Shown: positions 35,599-43,840 of the stretch, piece by piece
How the letters are laid out: each line of letters starts with the position of its first letter
Numbering within the stretch: the first letter of the stretch is position 1
From: Candidatus Crickella equi
GTDB lineage: Bacteria; Bacillota; Clostridia; Peptostreptococcales; Anaerovoracaceae
Direction: 5' to 3'
DNA: 64,000 bases
Assembly: GCA_018064755.1 (NCBI GenBank)
Contig: JAGHUP010000003.1
Location: forward strand, 62,001-126,000
Made by a program: the position numbers and the translations under genes
Notes under the pieces: generated by a model
The model's database searches: none
What the model saw: only the letters and a program-made list of their open reading frames with translations
Told to the model about the DNA's origin: nothing

Positions 35599-36221
35599 TG
35601 AGCAATTTATTCGGCGATTTATATATGAAAATACTGACTCTTCCTGGTATTATCATTGGATTGTCTTTTCATGAGTTTGCACATGCATGGATGTCTAACA
35701 AACTGGGAGATCCGACGCCAAGAATGCAGGGCAGATTAACTGTCAGCCCGCTCGCACATGTCGACTTAATCGGATTTGTGTGCCTGCTGATATGTGGTTT
35801 TGGTTGGGGCAAACCAGTAATGATTGACCCTAGATACTACAAGAAGAGAAGGAGAGACGAGCTCCTTGTTGCACTTGCAGGTGTTATTATGAACCTGTTA
35901 CTTGCCATTATCTTCTCTTTCCCAACAAAATGGTTATATTCGGCTTACTCAACTAGTGGAAACACACTTTTTGAAACCTTGTTTTACATCTGTATGTTCA
36001 TCGTTCAGATTAATCTCTGTCTGATGATATTCAATTTGATTCCGGTTCCACCATTGGATGGATGGGGAATTCTGACACAGCTTGTTGATCTCGAGAAGTA
36101 TAGATGGTATCCATATGTATATCAGTATGGAGGATGGTTCTTGCTGTTATTAATTCTGTTCGATGTTACTGATATAGTGCTGATGCCATGCATTAATTTC
36201 TTTATGAACATACTGTTCTAG
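35598..36221 (+). CDS. Site-2 protease family (M50) membrane metalloprotease
   Basis: This intramembrane zinc protease has 207 residues and about five transmembrane segments. The zinc ligands HEFAH (His25, Glu26, His29) and the third ligand Asp154 in NLIPVPPLDGW are present. It is the short, PDZ-less type found in many Firmicutes (YwhC-like); substrates are unknown. The ATG at 35598 overlaps the preceding stop (TAATG) and is preferred to an upstream TTG inside the previous gene. It ends the long gene cluster and is followed by a hairpin. Confidence 0.88.
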   Translation: MSNLFGDLYMKILTLPGIIIGLSFHEFAHAWMSNKLGDPTPRMQGRLTVSPLAHVDLIGFVCLLICGFGWGKPVMIDPRYYKKRRRDELLVALAGVIMNLLLAIIFSFPTKWLYSAYSTSGNTLFETLFYICMFIVQINLCLMIFNLIPVPPLDGWGILTQLVDLEKYRWYPYVYQYGGWFLLLLILFDVTDIVLMPCINFFMNILF

Positions 36222-36251
36222 TTTGTATAATTATGTATTTTCTATTAATGA

Positions 36252-36276
36252 AGGTGAGGTCATATTGACTTCACCT
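36252..36276 (+). terminator. Hairpin after the M50 protease gene
   Basis: Arms AGGTGAGGTCA (36252-36262) and TGACTTCACCT (36266-36276) pair with one G-U around a three-base loop. The T-run is weak (ATTATTG). It probably ends the rlmN to M50 transcript. Confidence 0.6.
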
Positions 36277-36282
36277 ATTATT

Positions 36283-36317
36283 GTGCATACAATTGTATAT
36301 GTGTATACAATATGCAC
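36283..36317. promoter_or_regulatory. Overlapping palindromes, putative GntR operator
   Basis: Three nested palindromes lie just upstream of the GntR gene: GTGCATA/TATGCAC arms at the ends (36283-36289, 36311-36317), ATACAATTGTAT (36287-36298) and TGTATACA (36302-36309). AT-rich TTGTATACAA-like palindromes are typical FCD-type GntR operators. A possible -10 box TATTAT (36322-36327) follows directly. Autoregulation is inferred. Confidence 0.5.
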
Positions 36318-36349
36318 ATTGTATTATGATTTAAGGAACGAGAACAATT

Positions 36350-37009
36350 ATGGCTAAGAACAATCTAGAAACTTCTGCACAGCCACTATCGGCTAACTTA
36401 TTTCAATTAATTCAGAAGGATATTCTATCGGGAGATATTCCTACAGATAGTAAGCTAACAGAGCAGACATTGTGCAAGAAATACAATGTTAGTAGAACAC
36501 CTCTTAGAGAAGCTTTTAGACAGCTTGAATCTGAGGGCTTAATTAAGAATATTCCTAATCGCGGAGCCTTCGCTGTTGGCCTTAGCAATCGTGATATTTC
36601 AGACCTGTTCGATATGCGTTATATGTTTGAAATTCAAGCGGTTGAATGGGCAATTAAGAGAATGACTGACGAAGAAATCGACGCCCTTAAGGAGACTGTT
36701 GAGTTCATGGAATTCTATACTCTTAAGGACGATACAGACAAGGTTCTGCAGTTCAATTCGCAGTTCCATCGTCTCATCTATGAGGGAACCAAGGATCGTA
36801 TTCTTCAGAAGACTTTGTATATGTATCAGACTTATCTCAAGCATTCAGCACCGGCTAAGTCATATTCTGACGACTATCTTAAGACTATTCTTGCGGAGCA
36901 CAAAACCATCTTCGATGCTATTGAGTCTCGTAACGTTGCGGCTGGTCGCAAAGCGATGGAGCACCATATGAATCAGTCCAAGATGCGTAGGATGGCAAAG
37001 TTCTTTTAG
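36350..37009 (+). CDS. GntR family regulator, FCD subfamily
   Basis: This 219-residue regulator has an N-terminal winged-helix domain (about 12-78; SDIP-type start, SRTPLREAFRQLESEGLIKNIPN as recognition region) and an all-helical FCD ligand-binding domain (about 85-215) with a metal-binding set of Asp and His residues (FNSQFHRLIYEGTKD, AEHKTIFDAIESR, HH near the end). Such regulators usually sense carboxylic acids. Its target is probably its own promoter through the palindromes upstream; no metabolic gene is adjacent, so the ligand is unknown. Confidence 0.85.
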   Translation: MAKNNLETSAQPLSANLFQLIQKDILSGDIPTDSKLTEQTLCKKYNVSRTPLREAFRQLESEGLIKNIPNRGAFAVGLSNRDISDLFDMRYMFEIQAVEWAIKRMTDEEIDALKETVEFMEFYTLKDDTDKVLQFNSQFHRLIYEGTKDRILQKTLYMYQTYLKHSAPAKSYSDDYLKTILAEHKTIFDAIESRNVAAGRKAMEHHMNQSKMRRMAKFF

Positions 37010-37011
37010 TT

Positions 37012-37650
37012 ATGTCAAGATTGGTTAAAGACCCACAAGTAAATGAAGTATTAAATCTGCTCGAACAGATGCATCCGGAGGCAAAATGTGCTCTTAATCA
37101 CCGCAATCTGTTCGAGCTTATTGTTGCTGTGGCTTTGTCAGCACAGACGACTGATGTTTCTGTTAACAAAGTTACTCCAGCTCTGTTCGATAAGTATCCA
37201 ACAGCTCAAGACCTTGCAAGTGCAGATGTTGCTGATGTTGAGGAAATGATTCGTACTATAGGCCTGTATAAGAATAAGGCTAAGAATATCATTGCGATGG
37301 CGAAAATGTTGGTTGAAGAATATGATTCAGAAGTACCTTCGACAAGAGAGGAACTGACGAAATTGCCGGGTGTTGGTCGCAAGACGGCGAATGTTGTTTT
37401 AGCCGAGGGGTTTGGAGAACCAGCCATAGCTGTTGACACTCATGTATTCAGAGTTGCGAACAGAATTGGACTTACTGATGAGAAAGATGTGGCCGGAACT
37501 GAGCGTGTCCTGATGGAAAGAATACCCCGTGATAAGTGGATAAGAGCTCATCATTTAATCATATTTCATGGCAGAAAATGCTGCGATGCGAGAAGACCTA
37601 AATGCGATGAATGTTTGCTCTCAAAATTGTGCATTTATAATACAAAATAA
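37012..37650 (+). CDS. nth: Endonuclease III (DNA glycosylase/AP lyase)
   Basis: Nth removes oxidised pyrimidines and cuts at abasic sites. The helix-hairpin-helix LPGVGRKTANVVLAEGFG carries catalytic Lys124, and Asp142 lies in IAVDTHVFRVANRIGL. The C-terminal 4Fe-4S motif is C-x6-C-x2-C-x5-C. It has 212 residues and begins two bases after the GntR gene, so the two are likely cotranscribed. Confidence 0.96.
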   Translation: MSRLVKDPQVNEVLNLLEQMHPEAKCALNHRNLFELIVAVALSAQTTDVSVNKVTPALFDKYPTAQDLASADVADVEEMIRTIGLYKNKAKNIIAMAKMLVEEYDSEVPSTREELTKLPGVGRKTANVVLAEGFGEPAIAVDTHVFRVANRIGLTDEKDVAGTERVLMERIPRDKWIRAHHLIIFHGRKCCDARRPKCDECLLSKLCIYNTK

Positions 37651-37664
37651 AGCCCTTGTTGCGG

Positions 37665-37693
37665 TTGGAAATTACAGTATTTAGTGTTAAAAT
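37665..37693 (+). promoter_or_regulatory. Putative promoter of the gap gene
   Basis: TTGGAA (37665-37670) and TAAAAT (37688-37693) are 17 bases apart, and TGT precedes the -10 box (extended -10). The start codon follows 43 bases later after a strong TAGGAGGAA site. Confidence 0.6.
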
Positions 37694-37735
37694 TAATGTG
37701 TATAAAATATTTCAAGTTTTTTAGGAGGAACTAAA

Positions 37736-38764
37736 ATGGTTAAAGTTGGAATTAATGGATGGGGAAGAATTTCTACATGCTGCCTTAGAGCTGCTAAGCT
37801 CTTTGATGACATCGAAGTTGTTGGTATCAACTGGAGAAATGCTACACCAGAGTACATGGCTTACATTCTTAAGTATGATTCAACATTCGGAAGATTCCCT
37901 GGAACTGTAGATTTTGATAATGAAAAGAGTGTACTTATCGTTGATGGTAAGGAAATCCCAGTATCATTTGAAGAAGACCCTAACAACATTCCTTGGGCTA
38001 AGTTCGGTGCTGATTATGTAATCGACGGAACTGGCGCTCTCAATACATTTGAGAAGTCAGAGCCACATCTGAAGTCCGGAGCTAAGAAGGTTATCATTTC
38101 TGCTCCAGCTAAGGATAAGGAAACACCTACATTCGTATACGGCGTTAACCATGAGACATATAAGAGTGATATGACAGTTGTTTCTGCAGCTTCTTGCACA
38201 ACTAACTGCCTCGCACCTATCTGCAAGGTTATCAATGACAAGTGGGGAATTGAGAAGGGCCTCATGACTACAATTCATGCTTCCACTGGTAAGCAGAAGA
38301 CAATCGACGGAAGAAGCAACAAGGACTGGAGAGTAGGAAGAGCTGTTTACAACAACATTATCCCTACAACTACTGGTGCTGCTAAGGCTGTTGGTAAGGT
38401 AATCCCTGAAGTTAACGGCAAGCTGACTGGTATGGCATTCAGAGTTCCTGCTGTTGACGTTTCTGTAGTTGACCTGTCAGTAATCCTGAAGGAAGCTGCT
38501 AGCATGGAAGAAATCAACGCTGCAATGAAGGCTGCAGCAGCTGAAGGTCCTCTGAAGGGCGTTCTGACTTATGAAGATGAGAACGTTGTATCAATGGACT
38601 TCCTCGGATGGCCAGCTCCATCAGCATATGATGCTAAGATGGGAATCCAGCTCGATGATCACTTCTTCAAGCTGGTTGGATACTATGACAATGAGTTCGG
38701 TTATACTTGCAACATGCTGAGACTCGTTAGACATATGGCTAACGTTGACGGAAACAACAAGTAA
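37736..38764 (+). CDS. gap: Glyceraldehyde-3-phosphate dehydrogenase, divergent GapA type
   Basis: This is the glycolytic enzyme that oxidises glyceraldehyde-3-phosphate. The catalytic Cys154 (SCTTNCLAP) and His181 (TTIHASTGKQKTIDG) are present. The wording KTIDG, GKLTGMAFRVP and VVDLSVIL resembles the E. coli/eukaryotic GapA branch rather than the Bacillus branch (HAYTNDQ). The cofactor site is unusual: GINGWGRIS replaces GINGFGRIG, and the position of the NAD-selecting Asp in INDL is Trp33 followed by Arg34 (INWRN). Cofactor use may therefore differ. The 342-residue frame is intact, and a terminator-like hairpin separates it from pgk. Confidence 0.9.
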   Translation: MVKVGINGWGRISTCCLRAAKLFDDIEVVGINWRNATPEYMAYILKYDSTFGRFPGTVDFDNEKSVLIVDGKEIPVSFEEDPNNIPWAKFGADYVIDGTGALNTFEKSEPHLKSGAKKVIISAPAKDKETPTFVYGVNHETYKSDMTVVSAASCTTNCLAPICKVINDKWGIEKGLMTTIHASTGKQKTIDGRSNKDWRVGRAVYNNIIPTTTGAAKAVGKVIPEVNGKLTGMAFRVPAVDVSVVDLSVILKEAASMEEINAAMKAAAAEGPLKGVLTYEDENVVSMDFLGWPAPSAYDAKMGIQLDDHFFKLVGYYDNEFGYTCNMLRLVRHMANVDGNNK

Positions 38765-38784
38765 TTCATAGTGTTAATTAAACT

Positions 38785-38816
38785 GTGTGCCGTGCTAATT
38801 GCACGGCATACTTTTT
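38785..38816 (+). terminator. Terminator or attenuator between gap and pgk
   Basis: Arms GTGTGCCGTGC (38785-38795) and GCACGGCATAC (38801-38811) pair with one G-U around TAATT, followed by TTTTT. It may partly end gap transcripts or stabilise the gap mRNA. No strong promoter is visible before pgk. Confidence 0.8.
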
Positions 38817-38831
38817 CAGAAGGAGATAGAA

Positions 38832-40016
38832 ATGAAGAAGACAGTTAAAGATGTAAATTGGGCTGGTAAGACAGCTGTTATGAGAAACGACTTTAACGTT
38901 CCAATGAAGGACGGAGCTATCACTGACGATACAAGAATCGTTGCAGCTCTTCCTACAATTAAGTACCTTGTAGAGAATCAGGCTAAGGTTGTTCTTATGT
39001 CTCACCTTGGAAGACCTAAGGGAGAGGCAAAGCCTGAATTCACTCTTGCTCCAGTTGCTAAGAAGTTGAGTGAGTATCTTGGTCAGGAAGTTAAGTTTGT
39101 AGCAAGTGATGTAGTTGTAGACGATGCCGTTAAGGCTGCAGCTAAGGATCTTCAGGCTGGCGAAGTTATGCTGATTGAAAACGTTAGATACAGAGCAGAA
39201 GAAGAGAAGAACGATGCAGACTTCTCTAAGTCTCTTTCAGAGCTTGGCGATGTATTCGTTCAGGATGCATTCGGAACAGCTCACAGAGCACACGCTTCCA
39301 CAACTGGTATTGCTGACTACATCCCAGCCGTATCCGGTTTCCTTATTGAGAAGGAGCTCAAGTTCCTCGGCGCTGCTGTTGAAGAACCACAAAGACCTTT
39401 CGCAGCTATTATGGGCGGAGCTAAGGTTAAGGATAAGATTCCAGTAATCACTAATCTCCTTGACAAGGTTGACATTCTTGTTATCGGTGGTGGAATGCTC
39501 TTCACATTCCTCAAAGCTCAGGGTTATGCAATTGGTAAGTCACTTCTCGACGAAGAGGGACTTGAACTTGCGAAAGACATTCTGAAGAAGGCTGAGGAGA
39601 AGGGTGTTAAGCTGATGCTTCCTGTAGATGTTGTTGCTGCAGACGAATTCTCCAATGATTCTGCATTCGATACTTATGATATCGACGCTATTCCAGAGAA
39701 CAGAATGGGAATGGATATTGGACCTAAGACAATCAAGGAGTACACTGACGTTCTTAACACTGCAAAGACTATTGTTTGGAACGGACCTATGGGCGTATTC
39801 GAGATGAGCAACTTCGCTAACGGAACTAAGGCTGTTGCTGAATGCCTCGCTAAGAGCGATGCTACTACAGTTATCGGTGGTGGAGATTCCGCTGCAGCAT
39901 GTAATCAGTTCGGATTTGCTGATAAGATGACTCATATTTCAACAGGCGGTGGCGCATCTCTTGAGTTCCTTGAGGGCAAGGTGCTCCCAGGCATCGCTAT
40001 TATTGAAGAGAAGTAA
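38832..40016 (+). CDS. pgk: Phosphoglycerate kinase
   Basis: PGK makes ATP from 1,3-bisphosphoglycerate. The 394-residue protein shows [28 protein letters not shown], the hinge region and [14 protein letters not shown] near the nucleotide site. The ATG at 38832 follows AGAAGGAGATAG and gives the normal MKKTVKDV start. An open frame continuing upstream into the hairpin is not used. tpiA follows 12 bases downstream. Confidence 0.97.
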   Translation: MKKTVKDVNWAGKTAVMRNDFNVPMKDGAITDDTRIVAALPTIKYLVENQAKVVLMSHLGRPKGEAKPEFTLAPVAKKLSEYLGQEVKFVASDVVVDDAVKAAAKDLQAGEVMLIENVRYRAEEEKNDADFSKSLSELGDVFVQDAFGTAHRAHASTTGIADYIPAVSGFLIEKELKFLGAAVEEPQRPFAAIMGGAKVKDKIPVITNLLDKVDILVIGGGMLFTFLKAQGYAIGKSLLDEEGLELAKDILKKAEEKGVKLMLPVDVVAADEFSNDSAFDTYDIDAIPENRMGMDIGPKTIKEYTDVLNTAKTIVWNGPMGVFEMSNFANGTKAVAECLAKSDATTVIGGGDSAAACNQFGFADKMTHISTGGGASLEFLEGKVLPGIAIIEEK

Positions 40017-40028
40017 TAGGAGTTTACA

Positions 40029-40793
40029 ATGAAGAAGTTTTTAATCGCAGGTAACTGGAAGATGAATAAAACTACTGCTGAGGCAGTAGAATTCGCTCAG
40101 GCTCTTAAGTCTAAGAACCTTGCAAATGCTGAAGATTGCGCTATTATGGCACCTTTCACTCAGCTTGTTTCACTTAAGAAAGAACTGGAGGGAACAGGTG
40201 TTAAAGTAGGAGCTCAGAATGTTCACTTTGAGCCATCCGGCGCTTTCACAGGCGAGATTTCAATTCCAATGCTCAAGGAAATCGGCGTTGATTATTGTGT
40301 AATTGGACACTCCGAGAGAAGACAGTACTTTAACGAGACCGATGAAACTTGCAACAAGAAACTCAAGGCTCTTCTTGAGAATGGTATTAAGCCAATTCTC
40401 TGCGTAGGTGAATCTCTTGAAATTAGAGAAGGAAACGGCGAGCAGACTTTCGTAGCTGCACAGCTGTTCGCTGACCTTGAAGGTATCTATAAAGAAGAAG
40501 TTCAGAATATCGTGATTGCATACGAACCGATTTGGGCTATTGGTACTGGCAAGACTGCTACACCTGATCAGGCTGAGGAAATGTGTGCATTCATCAGAGG
40601 CATTGTTGGTGGAATGTATGAAGATCCAGCAGTTGGTGATGAACTTATCGTACTCTATGGTGGCAGCATGAAGGCTGGTAATGCAGCAGAACTTCTGGCA
40701 ATGCAGGATATCAATGGTGGACTGATTGGCGGAGACTCCCTTAAGGTAGATAATTTCGCAACTATTGCAGAGGCTGCAAACGCATTGAAATAA
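40029..40793 (+). CDS. tpiA: Triose-phosphate isomerase
   Basis: TIM interconverts dihydroxyacetone phosphate and glyceraldehyde-3-phosphate. Catalytic residues are seen in AGNWKMNK (Lys11), VIGHSERR (His) and AYEPIWAIGTG (Glu), and the phosphate-binding loop YGGSMKAGN is intact. The 254-residue length is standard. A TAGGAG site precedes the ATG, and a terminator follows the stop. Confidence 0.97.
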   Translation: MKKFLIAGNWKMNKTTAEAVEFAQALKSKNLANAEDCAIMAPFTQLVSLKKELEGTGVKVGAQNVHFEPSGAFTGEISIPMLKEIGVDYCVIGHSERRQYFNETDETCNKKLKALLENGIKPILCVGESLEIREGNGEQTFVAAQLFADLEGIYKEEVQNIVIAYEPIWAIGTGKTATPDQAEEMCAFIRGIVGGMYEDPAVGDELIVLYGGSMKAGNAAELLAMQDINGGLIGGDSLKVDNFATIAEAANALK

Positions 40794-40812
40794 TCACGAA
40801 AAAAGAGAACGA

Positions 40813-40848
40813 AAAGAGGGCGGAACACTTGATAGTTCCGCTCTCTTT
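40813..40848 (+). terminator. Terminator after tpiA
   Basis: Arms of 14 bases (40813-40826 and 40835-40848; core GAGGGCGGAAC/GTTCCGCTCTC with one G-U) surround an 8-base loop. The right arm ends in TTT. The secG promoter overlaps it. Confidence 0.8.
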
Positions 40849-40858
40849 GTGCTATTAT
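40829..40858 (+). promoter_or_regulatory. Putative secG promoter overlapping the tpiA terminator
   Basis: TTGATA (40829-40834, in the terminator loop) and TATTAT (40853-40858) are 18 bases apart, with TGC before the -10 box. The sequence after the hairpin (TTTGTGCTATTAT) closely parallels the promoter after the pnp terminator (TTTTGTGCTAAAAT). Confidence 0.5.
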
Positions 40859-40896
40859 TAGTTGTTAATTTATGTTTATTTTTGAAGGAGGAAATT

Positions 40897-41130
40897 ATGC
40901 ATACTGCATTAATGGTAATTCTCTTAATTGCATCTCTTCTTCTGATTGTTAGCATTCTTCTCCAGGAGAGTAAGAGTGATGGACTTTCAGGAACAATCGG
41001 CGGTGGAGCTGAACAGCTCTTTGGTAAGAAAAAGAGCAGAGGTTACGATGCAATTCTGAACAAGATTACTACTGTAACTGCAATCGTATATATCGTAGTT
41101 GCTCTTGCAATTGTAGCAATCTTTAACTAA
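40897..41130 (+). CDS. secG: Preprotein translocase subunit SecG
   Basis: SecG is a small subunit of the SecYEG export channel. The 77-residue protein has two transmembrane segments (about 2-19 and 53-75) around a cytoplasmic loop with LLQESKSDGLSGTIGGGAEQ and FGKKKSRG. The ATG at 40897 is chosen because GAAGGAGG lies upstream; the longer frame starting earlier has no ribosome binding site. It sits after tpiA and heads a two-gene unit with the pyrophosphatase-like gene. Confidence 0.93.
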   Translation: MHTALMVILLIASLLLIVSILLQESKSDGLSGTIGGGAEQLFGKKKSRGYDAILNKITTVTAIVYIVVALAIVAIFN

Positions 41131-41157
41131 TAACTAGCAATATAGCGGAGTCTACTA

Positions 41158-42657
41158 ATGCTGAAACTTATACCACTTATCTGCGGAATAATTGGCCTGC
41201 TTGCTGCTTTTGTATATTTTTCATGGGTATCAAGAGTAAATGGCAAGAAGGCTGATTATCAGATAATCGCTAAGAATAATGATCTCTTCCATAGAGATGA
41301 ATGGATGACGATAATCATTACGATTATCGTTCTTTCTGCTGCTACGGGAGTTTTCGTTGGATGGTTTGCATGTGGACTATATGCTTATGGTGCTGCTGTT
41401 ACTCTTCTTGTAGAGTTTGCTGGCAGTAGAGTAATTGCAAGAGGTCGTACAGAACTATCACTTACTGATGACAATACAAGAGCTTTCAGAATTTCGTATA
41501 GATCTGGAGCCGCTGCAGGACTGATGATGACAAGTTTTGGCCTATTGGCACTTGGTGCTATCTTCATTCCGTTCAAACTTCAGTCAGCTGTAACTGCAAT
41601 TGCTTGCTATGCTTTCGGAGCTTCAACAGTTGTTATCTTCAACCGTACTAGATTTAAACCTGTTGCTGACTTGTATGATTCGTATATTGAAACAGTCGTG
41701 TCAGCTATTATTCTTAGTTCTCTTGCGGTTAAGACTTCGAATATTACATCTACATTTAATACTAGAACAGCAGCAATTTTCCCACTGATTGTTATTGGTA
41801 TCGGAATTCTTGCATCAGTTATCGGATCGCTTTTCGTTCGTGGTAGAGAGAGGTCTTGGGAAGGTCTTCACATTAACATTTGTGTTATTGTCAGCGCTGT
41901 GCTCGTAGCTGTATCGTCTGCATTCTTGAGTTATAGAATGTTGCAGTCTTATGTATATGCAGTAGCTCTTGTTATTGGAGTTGTACTTGGTATTGCTACA
42001 GCCATGTGTTCATCAAGAAAGATGATTTTCGTACCTGCTGTATTATTTGCAATTGCAATGATAGTTCCGTATTACTTCATTGGTCTGTATGGAATTGCTC
42101 TTGCAGCTCTTGGTTTCGTAGCGTTTACAGCTGTAATGATCTCAATCAACACATTTGGTCTGGTTACTGATACAAAATCAACTATTGTTAACTTGGGTAA
42201 CGGATATTCAACCATTGCATCAGCTCTTGCTGTTCTTGCTGTATTCGTTGCTTTCATTGATGCTGGACATCTGGTTACTATCAGTATTATGGTTCCAAAG
42301 GTGCTGGCAGGACTGCTGATTGGTGTAACGATGCCTTTGGTATATGTTACTATCTATAACAAAAGTACTGAGGATAAAGATTATAGTTTCATACTGGATA
42401 TGACAGCTATTCTAATTCCGGTCCTGATTGGTCTTTTCCTTGGCGTTCAGACACTCGGTGGTTTGATGGGTGGACTGGTTACTTCCGGTATGATTACTTC
42501 GTTCTTAATTAATAACTTTGGTTCTAATAATGAATCAAATCGTGAGGGATCATACTTGGTTGTATCTTCTGTTAACACATTGATTAAATACATGACTATA
42601 GTTGCTCTGGTACTTGCTCCAGTCTTTAGCGAGTTCGGTGGGATCATCCCGAACTAA
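41158..42657 (+). CDS. Membrane pyrophosphatase-like protein lacking catalytic motifs
   Basis: This is a 499-residue protein with about 14 hydrophobic segments. Several stretches align with ion-pumping membrane pyrophosphatases (HppA, usually about 670-720 residues): FRISYRSGAAAGLMMTSFGLL, AFGASTVVIF, FPLIVIGIGILASVIGSLFV, GLYGIALAALGF and NTLIKYMTIVALVLAPVF. The hydrolytic loops are missing: no GGGIFTKAADVGADLVGK, no DNVGDNVGD, no DNAGGIAEM and no DTVGDPFKDTSGPS. Residues that correspond to the ion gate of the family remain: ADLYDSY (Asp171, Asp174) and NTLIK (Asn473, Lys477). The frame is intact, with GCGGAG eight bases before the ATG, and the gene follows secG. It is probably a non-hydrolytic descendant, perhaps an ion channel, carrier or scaffold. 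Confidence 0.75.
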   Translation: MLKLIPLICGIIGLLAAFVYFSWVSRVNGKKADYQIIAKNNDLFHRDEWMTIIITIIVLSAATGVFVGWFACGLYAYGAAVTLLVEFAGSRVIARGRTELSLTDDNTRAFRISYRSGAAAGLMMTSFGLLALGAIFIPFKLQSAVTAIACYAFGASTVVIFNRTRFKPVADLYDSYIETVVSAIILSSLAVKTSNITSTFNTRTAAIFPLIVIGIGILASVIGSLFVRGRERSWEGLHINICVIVSAVLVAVSSAFLSYRMLQSYVYAVALVIGVVLGIATAMCSSRKMIFVPAVLFAIAMIVPYYFIGLYGIALAALGFVAFTAVMISINTFGLVTDTKSTIVNLGNGYSTIASALAVLAVFVAFIDAGHLVTISIMVPKVLAGLLIGVTMPLVYVTIYNKSTEDKDYSFILDMTAILIPVLIGLFLGVQTLGGLMGGLVTSGMITSFLINNFGSNNESNREGSYLVVSSVNTLIKYMTIVALVLAPVFSEFGGIIPN

Positions 42658-42693
42658 ATTTGTGGAGCAGTTAAACGGGTGATGATAAATAGC

Positions 42694-42722
42694 AAGCGGC
42701 TCCGCAAGGGGACCGCTTATTT
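42694..42722 (+). terminator. Terminator before buk
   Basis: AAGCGG (42694-42699) pairs with CCGCTT (42713-42718), extended by TCC/GGA inside the stem after a bulge, and followed by ATTTTAT. It ends the secG unit. Confidence 0.7.
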
Positions 42723-42740
42723 TATAGAAAGTGTAGAGAT

Positions 42741-43838
42741 ATGAAAGAATATAAGTTTAAGGTATTTGTAATTAATCCAGGATCAACTTCAACTAAGGTT
42801 GCACTGTTCGAGGACAAGCATAAAACTCTCGAGATGACCGTAAGTCATGATGCTAAGATACTTAATTCATTCCCAACAATCAACGATCAACTTGACTACA
42901 GAATGGAAGTAATCCATGCGTTTATCGAGAACAACAATATTGATCTTAGTGATGTTGATGCTTTCGTTGGAAGAGGTGGTAGTTGTTATCCTGTACAGAG
43001 CGGTGTTTATGAGGTTAACGATCTTCTGGTTGAAGACATTTATAACGCGGTTGGAGGCATTCAGCATCCTTCTAATCTAGGCGTTCAGATGGGTAAGAGA
43101 ATGCAGGCGAAATATGGCGGCAGACTCTTCATGGTTGACCCTATCTGTGTAGATGAATATACAGAAGTAGCAAGGGTTACTGGTGTCAAGGGAATTGAAA
43201 GAAAAGCTATTTCTCATGCGCTTAACCTCAAGGGAACTGCAATGCAGCATTGTAAGAGCCATGGCCTTGACTATAATGAGGCAAAACTCGTAGTTGCTCA
43301 CATTGATGGTGGTATCACTATTGCTGCACATGACCATGGTCGTCAAGTAGACTGTAACGACGGAGCCGGTGGTGAAGGACCATTTACTGGAACAAGAACA
43401 GGATCTTTGCCACTTCTAGGTGTAATGGAATATCTAGAGTCCGGACATACGACAGAGGAAATGAGAAAACTTTGCGCAGGATTTGGCGGATTCGTGTCAT
43501 ATTTTGGCACATCCAATGCAGACGAAGTACTGGACATGGCCAAAGCTGGTAATACAGACGCGCAGCTAGTTTGGACAGCGCTTGGCTATAATATCGTAAA
43601 GTATATCGGATCAATGGCAACTGTACTGAAGGGCGAAGTCGATGGAATCCTTCTCACAGGTAGATATACGAGATTTGAAGGTTTGATTGAATATATCAAG
43701 AGATATGTAGGCTGGATTGCTCCAATATTTATTTACGAGAATGAAGTTGAACATGAAGCTATGGCTTCCGGAGCACTTAGAGTTCTAAGAGGCGAAGAAG
43801 AGGCCAAAGAATATAAAGGCATGGTTAAGGAGGGATAA
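42741..43838 (+). CDS. buk: Butyrate kinase family protein
   Basis: This enzyme of the acetate and sugar kinase fold makes ATP from butyryl-phosphate (or a branched-chain acyl phosphate). It begins VFVINPGSTSTKVALFED, with GGGITIAAHDHGRQVDCNDG-like and GPFTGTRTGSLP motifs further on; 365 residues is typical. The usual partner, phosphotransbutyrylase (ptb), is not next to it, and pheS follows two bases after the stop. The ribosome binding site is weak (TAGAGAT). The true acyl substrate cannot be told. Confidence 0.9.
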   Translation: MKEYKFKVFVINPGSTSTKVALFEDKHKTLEMTVSHDAKILNSFPTINDQLDYRMEVIHAFIENNNIDLSDVDAFVGRGGSCYPVQSGVYEVNDLLVEDIYNAVGGIQHPSNLGVQMGKRMQAKYGGRLFMVDPICVDEYTEVARVTGVKGIERKAISHALNLKGTAMQHCKSHGLDYNEAKLVVAHIDGGITIAAHDHGRQVDCNDGAGGEGPFTGTRTGSLPLLGVMEYLESGHTTEEMRKLCAGFGGFVSYFGTSNADEVLDMAKAGNTDAQLVWTALGYNIVKYIGSMATVLKGEVDGILLTGRYTRFEGLIEYIKRYVGWIAPIFIYENEVEHEAMASGALRVLRGEEEAKEYKGMVKEG

Positions 43839-43840
43839 AC

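Noticed and set aside
41158-42657. Explaining the short pyrophosphatase-like gene as a frameshifted pseudogene
   Set aside because: There is one clean frame with smooth junctions, normal codon use, intact hydrophobic segments and a good ribosome binding site. Several separate catalytic loops are missing rather than one broken region.
42658-42740. T-box or other riboswitch before buk-pheS-pheT
   Set aside because: The gap is too short and holds only a simple terminator; no T-box sequence or specifier stem is visible.
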